Below are positions 57,397-64,000 of a DNA stretch of 64,000 bases, piece after piece. Positions within the stretch are counted from its first letter, which is position 1; each line of letters starts with the position of its first letter. The stretch covers positions 10,430,826-10,494,825 of the forward strand of contig NC_063171.1 of NCBI RefSeq assembly GCF_023159225.1, given 5' to 3'. Origin of the DNA: Perognathus longimembris pacificus. Its lineage: Eukaryota > Chordata > Mammalia > Rodentia > Heteromyidae. Under the pieces are notes generated by a model. It was not told the origin of the DNA and made no database searches. It saw only the letters and a program-made list of their open reading frames with translations. A program made the position numbers and the translations under genes.

Positions 57397-58509
57397 AAGA
57401 TGGCAAACAATGGAGTATTAGCTCCCACTCAAAACAAGCAGGAAGCAGAGCAGTCAAAGACATAGAAAAGAACCCTCAAAATGCTCTACAAAGTTTACTG
57501 ATAAACATGATAAATGAAAAGTTTGAATCTCTTCAGTCAATTATTCTAGAGCGTGTGGAGGCAAAGCAAAATTTAATGGAGAATTTCATGGCCTCCACAA
57601 ATAGAAAGATAAATGAACTTCAAGAGTCAAATGAAAAGATAACTACCCAGCTAAAAGATTTGAGAGACAGCACTCAAAACCAAATTAATGAAGTTAATGA
57701 GGTAAAGAAGTCCATGCAGGACCTAAGAGTTAATTATAGCAAGGACATGGAAATCATCAGGAAAGACCAGTTAGAAGGAAAAGAGATTCAAAATCAAGTA
57801 GCTAGCCTACAGTCCCGACTAACTGAAGCAGAGGATCAAATAGCAGGAGCTGAAGATTCCTTAGAATCTATGGAGAAAGATCAAAAAGCAATACAAATCC
57901 AATCCAATTGACAAAACAGATCATTCCAGGAGATTCAAGATACAATCAGAAAGCCCAATTTAAGGATAATAGGTGTTGAGGAAAACCTGGAGAAAGAAGT
58001 TAATGGAATAGGCAACCTATTTAACAGAATAGTACCCGAGAACTTCCCAAATATCCAGAAGGATAGGCCTATACAGATACAAGAAGCATTTAGAACCCCA
58101 AACCGACCAGACCAGAATAGGACATCCCACCCTACACATTGTGATCAAAACAGGATCAATAGAGTCCAAGGAAAGAATCCTTAAAGCTGTTAGGGAGAAA
58201 AAAACAATCACATATAAAGGAAAATCAGTCAGAATTTCCCCAGACTTCTCAGCAGAAACCATGAAAGCAAGGAGAGCCTGGAAAGAGGTATGCCAAACCC
58301 TAATTAAAAATAAATACCATCCAAGAATAGTGTACCCAGGTAAACTCTCATTCATAGCTGAAGGTCAAATAAAAGTCTTCCACAATAAGGAAAAACTGAA
58401 ACAATATATCTCCACCAAACCAGCTTTACAAAAAATCCTCAAAGAGGTACTATACAGGGAAAATAATCAGGATCCCAATGCAGACAGAGAAATGAACCCT
58501 AAACAGTAA
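57397..58509 (+). pseudogene. L1 ORF1, broken
   Basis: ORF1 encodes the L1 RNA-binding trimer. It opens with an ATG near 57397 (MANNGVLAPTQNKQEAEQ) but meets a TAG about 22 codons on. The frame at 57507-57911 supplies the coiled coil (MENFMASTNRKINELQESNE; DLRDSTQNQINEVNEVKKSM). A stop at 57909 and a frame change break the RRM. The C-terminal domain reads RKARRAWKEVCQTL-like at 58141-58509 (ESKERILKAVREKKTITYKG; RRAWKEVCQTLIKNKYHPRI). Clearly non-functional. Confidence 0.88.
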
Positions 58510-58564
58510 ACCAGAATATCAGATTAACAAATGGGAAGACTCAGCCTTTAAAAAGATAGGGATA

Positions 58565-61500
58565 ATGAAAGGAACAAATGATCATCTCTCAATCCTAACT
58601 CTCAACATTAATGGATTTAATTCGCCAATCAAACGACATAGGCTCATAAGTTGGATAAAAAATCAAGACCCATCTTTCTGCTGCCTCCAAGAGACACATC
58701 TATACAGCAAAAGTAAATATCTTCTAAAAGTGAAAGGCTGGAATCAAATCTATCAAGCAAATGGCCCCATAAGCAGGCCGGAGATGCAATCCGAGTATCA
58801 GACAAAATTGACTTCAAATTAAAAAAGGTAAGAAGAGACAAAGAAGGTTACTAAATACTAATAAAAGGATCTCTCCTACAAGAAGATATAACCATTCTAA
58901 ATATCCACACACCAAATACAGGAGCACCCAACTTCATCAAACAAACACTACTGACGCTAAAAACACTCATAGACCCAAACGCATTAATAGTTGGAGACTT
59001 TAACACTCCATTATCACCTCTGGATAGATCAACATGCCAAAAACTGAACAAAGAAACCACAGAACTAAATAATTGCATAGACCAACTAGACTTAATTGAC
59101 AGCTACAGAACATTCCACCCTGCAACAACAGAATACACATTCTTCTCAGCGGCACATGGAACATTCTCAAAATAGATCACATCTTAGGGCACAAAGAAAA
59201 TCTGTACAAATTCAGAAATATCAAAACCATTCCCTGCATTCTCTCAGACCACAATGGAATAATTAGAGCTTAACTCAAACAGCCACCACAGAAAATCCTA
59301 CAGTTCATGGAGACTAAACAACACGCTGCTGAATCATCAGTGGGTCACTGAAGAAATTAAAACAGAAATTCAAATGTTTATCGAACTCAACCAAGTTGAG
59401 GACACAAAGTACCAGCTCCTTTGGGACACAGCAAAGGCAGTACTCAGAGGAAAATTTATACCTCTGAGTGTCTACACCAACAAACTGGAGAAACAGCAAC
59501 TCAATCATTTAAGGAAGCACCTTAATTTCCTTGAAAGAGAACAACAAGTCAAACCCCAAGTCAATAGATGGAAGCAAGTAATTAAAATCAAATCAGCATT
59601 AAATCAATTAGAGACAAAAAAAACCATCGAAAGAATCAACAAAACAAAGAGTTGCTTCTTTGAAAAAATCAACAAGATAGACAGGCCCCTGGCAAACCTG
59701 ACCAAAAAACGAAGGCAGCCCACTCAAATAAACAAGATAAGAGATGAATCAGGTAACATCACCACAGAAACAACCAAAATTCAGACCATAATAAGGGACT
59801 ATTTTGCAAACCTTTATGCCAACAAATTCAAGAACTTGGAAGAAATGGATGATTTCGTAGAAAAAATTCATATCCCCAAACTCAACCATGAAGATTTAAA
59901 CCTTTTAAACAGACCCATATCCAGTATTGAAATAGAAACAGCAATAAGTGATCTCCCATCCAAGAAAAGCCCAGGTCCAGACGGATTCACAGCAGAATTC
60001 TACAAGGCCTTCAAAACAGAACTCACACCAATATTTCTCAAACTCTTCAATGAAATTGAAAGAGAATGTTCACTACCAGACTCATTCTATGAAGCCAGCA
60101 TAACCCTCATCCCAAAACCAGGCAGGGACTCATCATGGAGAGAGGACTATAGACCGATTTCCCTGATGAACATAGACGCAAAAATCCTCAACAAAATTTT
60201 GGCCAATCGACTTCAACAGGACATCAAAAAAAATCATACACCACGACCAAACTGGATTCATCCCGGGGATGCAAAGTTGATTCAATATACGCAAGTCAAT
60301 TAATGCAATTCACCACATCAACCGGAGCAAGGTAAAGAACCACATGGTTATATCACTTGATGCGGAGAAAGCGTTTGATAAAATCCAGCACCCATTTATG
60401 CTAAAAGCCCTGGAAAAATTGGGATTCCAGGGAACATTCCTGAATATAATCAAGGCAGTTTATGACAAACCAACAGCAAGCATAACTCTAAATGGTGAAA
60501 AACTAAAGCCATTCCCTTTAAAATCAGGAACAAAGTAGGGATGTCCACTCTCTTCCCTGCTCTTCAACATAGTACTAGAATTCCTAGCCAGAGCAATTAG
60601 GCAAGAAGAGAATATAAAGGGGATCCAAATAGGAAAAGATGAAGTTAAACTTTCTCTCTTCGCAGATGACATGATCCTATACCTAAAGAATCCCATAGAC
60701 TCTACCCCCAAGCTACTAGAGCTGATACAAAACTTTGGCAAAGTTGCAGGATATAAAATAAACCTTCAAAAATCAACGGCCTTTCTCTATGCTAACAACC
60801 CAAAGACCGAGGCTGAAATCAGGAAAGCAACTCCTTTTGCAATAGCCCCCGAAAACATAAAATACCTAGGAATAACCTTAACCAAAGAAGTGAAAGACCT
60901 CTTTGAAGAGAACTTTAAAAGCTTGAAAAATGAAATTAAGTCAGAACTAAGAAAATGGAAAAACCTCCCATGCTCCTGGATTGGGAGGATTAATGTAATC
61001 AAAATGGCAATATTGCCAAAGGCTATCTACAAATTCAATGCAATACCCATTAATATCCTAACACCATTCTTTAATGAAATAGAGGAAGCAATCCAGAAAT
61101 TCATATGGAACAATAAAAGACCTAGAATAGCAAAAACACTCCTAAGCAGAAAGAACAGTCCTGGAGGAATTACAATACCCAACTTCAAGCTGTATTATAA
61201 AGCTATAGTAATAAAAACAGCTTGGTATTGGCACCGGAACAGGCCTGAAGACCAATGGAACAGAATTGAAGACCCAAAATTAAACCCACAGAACTATGCC
61301 TACTTAATCTTTGATAAAGGAGCTAAAACAATAGTATGGAAGAAAGATAGCCTCTTTAACAAGTGGTGCTGGCAAAACTGGCTCAACACATGCAACAAAC
61401 TAAAACTAGATCCTTATATATCACCCTGCACCAAAATCAATTCCAAATGGATTAAAGACCTTGAAATCAAAACAGGCACCCTGAAGACACTAAAGGAAGG

Positions 61501-62404
61501 AGTAGGAGAAACACTTGGGCTCCTTGGCACAGGACAGAACTTCCTTAACAAAGACCCTGAAAGGCTACAAATCAAAGAAAGGTTGGACAAATGGGACTGC
61601 ATCAAACTCCAGAGCTTCTGCACGGCAAAGGACATAGCTCTCAAGATAAACAGAAAGCCCACAGACTGGGAGAAGATCTTTACCGGACATTCAACAGACA
61701 AAGGCCTCATCTCTAAAATATATGCAGAACTAAAAAAATTACCTTCTTCCAAAACAAAACTGCAAAGAACCAATAGCCCCCTCATCAAGTGGGCTAAAGA
61801 CTTACAAAGAAACTTCTCTGATGAGGAAATGAGAATGGCCAATAGACATATGAAAAAATGCTCTACATCACTGGCCATAAAGGAAATGCAAATCAAAACA
61901 ACATTGAGATTCCATCTCACCCCAGCAAGAATGTCATATATCAAGAAAACTAATAATAACAATTGTTGGAGGGGATGTGGCCAAAAGGGAACCCTACTTC
62001 ATTGTTGGTGGGAATGTAAACTGGTTCAGCCACTCTGGCAAGCAGTATGGAGATTCCTCAGAAGGCTCAATATAGAACTCCCCTATGACCCAGCAGCCCC
62101 ACTTTTGGGTATCTATCCAAAAGCCCACAAACAAAATCACAGTAATGCCACCAGCACAACAATGTTCATCGCAGCACAATTTGTCATAGCGAGAAGCTGG
62201 AACCAAACCAGATGCCCCTCCATAGATGAATGGATCAGGAAAATGTGGTACATTTACACAATGGAATTTTATGCCTCTATCAGAAAGAATGACATTGCTC
62301 CATTTGTAAGGAAATGGAAGGACTTGGAAAAAGTTATACTAAGTGAAGTGAGCCAGACCCAAAGAAACATGGACTCTATGGCCTCCCTTATTGGGAATAA
62401 TTAG
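58565..62404 (+). pseudogene. L1 ORF2 (endonuclease-reverse transcriptase), frame-broken
   Basis: The endonuclease opens at 58565 (LSILTLNINGFNSPIKRHRL; CCLQETHLYSKSKYLL) but is broken by frame shifts and stops near 58775, 58852, 59176 and 59272. The frame at 59374-60303 holds the stretch leading to the RT domain ([57 protein letters not shown]). Further breaks lie near 60230 and 60538 (a stop in place of the glutamine of GTRQG). The catalytic loop FADD is intact at 60659-60670. A 577-codon frame (60671-62404) covers the thumb and C-terminal region, with an intact zinc-knuckle-like CWRGC...HCWWEC (about residues 434-452). Proteins of L1 normally act in the nucleus in target-primed reverse transcription; this copy cannot encode one polypeptide. 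Confidence 0.93.
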
Positions 62405-62925
62405 TACAGGTTTAGGCAAGCCATAGCAGAGCATCACAAGGCCCAATAGCTATACCCTTAGAAACACATAAGATGATGCTAATTGAAATGAACTCCATGT
62501 TATGGAAACAAGTGATATATCACAGTTGTAACTACTTTCAACGTCCTATGTGTATGTGTAGTTTCTATTATTGATAATGTTTTGTATCACCTTCCTATGT
62601 TTGTACCTACACTATCTCTGTAATCTTATCTGAGTATATTGGAAACAGTGTTTACTGGTATTGGAAGTAGGAAATTCAAAGGGAATACCAAATTCGAGAG
62701 ACACAGGGTAAAAAAAGAGAAATAACTACAAAAGCAATACTTGCAAAACTGTTTGGTGTAAGTGAACTGAACACCTGGGGGGGGGAGGGAAAGGGGGGAA
62801 GGGAGGGGGGCATGAGGGACAAGGCAACAAACAGTACAAGAAATGTATCCAATGCCCAACGTATGATATTGTAACCTCTCTGTACGTCAGTTTGATAATA
62901 AAAATTTGAGAAAAAAAATGGAAAT
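62405..62925 (+). mobile_element. 3' UTR of the plus-strand L1
   Basis: It contains a G-rich homopurine tract (62766-62808), typical of L1 3' UTRs, and the end gtacgtcagtttgataataa with an AATAAA-like signal and A-rich tail. The three reversed L1 tails elsewhere (6712, 14225, 22902) match it. Confidence 0.93.
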
Positions 62926-63214
62926 GATGGTGATTTTGTAATCCATTATGTATCATTTCTAGGAAGAAAAACTGTATGAAAATTATGTCTACCTGAATGT
63001 ATTTTCCACACCCTTGAAGTTAATCATTTGCAAATAATTATGATATCTTCATGTTACCATTTATTAAAGGAATCATTCAAATGATTATTGTCCTAAAACG
63101 TACCATTGCACACTGGGTTTGTAAGTTTTCCTGTCTTATGGATTATTTAATATCATCTTGAAGATTTAGTTGAGTAATGTAAATTCCATGCCGATCTGCT
63201 CTAAAGACTCCCAG
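62926..63214. other. Unassigned intronic sequence
   Basis: Nothing recognised. Confidence 0.5.
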
Positions 63215-63355
63215 ACCGAGGGGAGGGGGAGGGCTGGAAGGGAGGGGTGAGAATGTTGAAAGGGGTAACACGGATCAAGATGCATTGTATTCATAAACTG
63301 CTTTTTTGAATGGCAACTCCTTTGTAAAATAGCTTTAAGATAATAAAAATATAAT
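63215..63355 (+). repeat. Unnamed 3'-end module, copy 3
   Basis: A G-rich tract (gaggggagggggagggctgg), the shared core at 63273-63300, then actcctttgtaaaatagctt and aagataataaaaatata. This is the best preserved of the three copies. Confidence 0.65.
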
Positions 63356-63549
63356 TTAAAATGGGAAAAAAGTTAAAAATCAGTAATAATAATAAAAATA
63401 AAGACTCGCAGAGGTGCATCTGAATTACAAAAGCATTGAATACAATGGCAGTTATTTGTTTGTTGGGCAAAATGATTCTGAAAAGGAAACAACTGTAATT
63501 TCACATTAAATAAAGGTGAACTTCTTAAAACTATGTAGCTAAAAATACT

Positions 63550-63645
63550 TAATGCTGGGGACTGAGTATGTAGCTTAGTGCTAGTAAGTGTGCTGCCCCT
63601 ATTCATGAAGTCCAGAGTTCAATTCCCAACACTGCAAAAAATAAA
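63550..63645 (+). mobile_element. ID-like SINE monomer
   Basis: atgctggggactgagtatgt, agcttagtgctagtaagtgt, agagttcaattcccaacact and an A-rich tail. It ends 132 bp from the PLD5 donor. Confidence 0.8.
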
Positions 63646-63776
63646 AGTAGAAAGTGCTGTAGGTTTCAGTTCCCTCAATCACTTAGGTGTGGGTGAGTTG
63701 CTTTCTGGAGGTAGAAATTTAAGGGTTTAAAGAGTTTGAATTTAGACAAGGTGGAAAAATGATATAGAAGGATTAC

Positions 63777-63944
63777 CTGTCCAAGGGATCGCCAGTCCAA
63801 ACCCGCACTGCCAATATACACATGCTGCTTGTCCACAATCCAGAAGGAAGACTGCAGCCGGCCCTTGTTGTAGGCCGTCATGTTCATGTAGGTCACCTCG
63901 GCTCCTAGAAGGTCAAGGAGATCCCCGTCAGCTTCTGCATCCAC
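63777..63944 (-). CDS. PLD5: PLD5 internal coding exon (degenerate first HKD motif)
   Basis: This exon encodes 56 residues of a phospholipase-D-family protein recognised as PLD5, a membrane-anchored relative of PLD3 and PLD4 regarded as catalytically inactive. The reading frame opens straight after an acceptor AG at 63945-63946, because the codon before it is a stop within the intron, and closes at donor GT 63776-63775. Both borders are phase 0. The signature is GRLQSSFWIVDKQHVYIGSA at residues 28-47. Against the HxKx4Dx6GSxN pattern of active PLDs, the H is Q31, the K is S33 and the N is G48, while D38 and GS45-46 remain. NMT at 21-23 is a possible N-glycosylation sequon, which fits a lumenal domain. 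The peptide continues directly into the exon at 5031-5228. The first codon is GTG (Val); it is not a translation start. Confidence 0.95.
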
Positions 63945-64000
63945 CTACCAGCAGCAGTGCCCACCTTCTGCTACTGGTCATAACTGACATTTGAGTCAGC
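63945..64000 (-). other. PLD5: PLD5 upstream intron (partial)
   Basis: These 56 bases precede the acceptor of the 63777-63944 exon. The tract before the AG is short and not strongly pyrimidine-rich, but the in-frame stop just before the exon and the family match place the border here. Confidence 0.8.

Larger units (their letters stand above)
55384..62925 (+). mobile_element. Full-length but defective L1
   Basis: In order: 5' UTR (55384-57396), ORF1 (57397 to about 58509), ORF2 (58565-62404), 3' UTR with G-rich tract (62766-62808) and terminal gataataaaaatttgagaaa. About 7.5 kb, the normal length of an intact L1. Both ORFs have stops or frame breaks, so it cannot retrotranspose on its own. 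It is antisense to PLD5. Confidence 0.93.
5229..63776 (-). other. PLD5: PLD5 intron (about 58.5 kb, phase 0)
   Basis: The intron starts with GTAATC at 63776 and ends with TTTCAG at 5229, read on the minus strand. No further stretch resembling a PLD exon is visible inside it. The content is intronic sequence interleaved with L1, SINE, MIR and LTR remnants listed separately. That the two exons are adjacent in the mature transcript is inferred from the continuous protein match to the family. Confidence 0.88.

Noticed and set aside
54957..62925. Twin-priming 5' inversion of one L1
   Set aside because: The inverted part is the 3' UTR with its own tail, not the element's 5' part, so ordinary twin priming does not account for it.
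1..64000. A possible undescribed multi-gene system (operon, defence island, CRISPR)
   Set aside because: The window is mammalian intronic DNA with two exons of one gene. There are no arrayed spacers, operons or clustered ORFs beyond L1.

Overview
This window is vertebrate (mammalian) nuclear DNA: about 62 kb of AT-rich intronic sequence packed with retrotransposons, and only two short protein-coding exons. Both exons lie on the minus strand and belong to one gene, recognised as PLD5 (inactive phospholipase D5): one at 63777-63944 (56 codons) and the next at 5031-5228 (66 codons). Both have AG/GT splice sites and phase-0 borders, and the peptide reads continuously from one exon to the other. 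Almost everything between them is therefore a single PLD5 intron of about 58.5 kb. The window also holds parts of the introns on either side.

The organism is best placed by its SINEs. At least nine young copies of a dimeric tRNA-derived SINE are present. The left monomer resembles rodent ID / tRNA-Ala. The right monomer is the one described as Geo. As I recall, this IDL-Geo structure is restricted to Geomyoidea (kangaroo rats, pocket mice, pocket gophers), so the source is probably a heteromyid or geomyid rodent. More than twenty older dimers carry a 7SL/B1-like left half joined to a Geo-like right half. Rodent B1-like and ID-like monomers, mammal-wide MIRs and faint MaLR-type LTR remnants also occur.

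Layout: 1-5.0 kb, intron with an old L1 and several SINEs; 5.0-5.2 kb, PLD5 exon; 5.3-27.2 kb, intron with many SINEs, 5'-truncated L1 3' ends and microsatellites; 27.25-33.1 kb, a minus-strand L1 (5' UTR, ORF1, ORF2) that lacks its 3' end and carries two SINE insertions; 33-55 kb, intron with older repeats, a G-rich tract and two unusual small retroposition scars; 54.96-62.93 kb, a full-length but defective plus-strand L1 preceded by an inverted L1 3' UTR fragment; 63.2-63.65 kb, small repeats; 63.78-63.94 kb, the upstream PLD5 exon.

No complete gene, promoter of PLD5, structural RNA gene, CRISPR array or prokaryotic feature is visible, and I found no evidence of an undescribed multi-gene system. 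The most interesting material is the history of the retroposons: a trimeric SINE within one target duplication, a SINE ending in an inverted left-monomer end, an insertion reduced to its poly(A) tail, a processed 3' end of an unrecognised mRNA, and an unnamed 3'-end module repeated three times. Family names rest on recognition by eye, and repeat borders are approximate unless a target-site duplication is cited.
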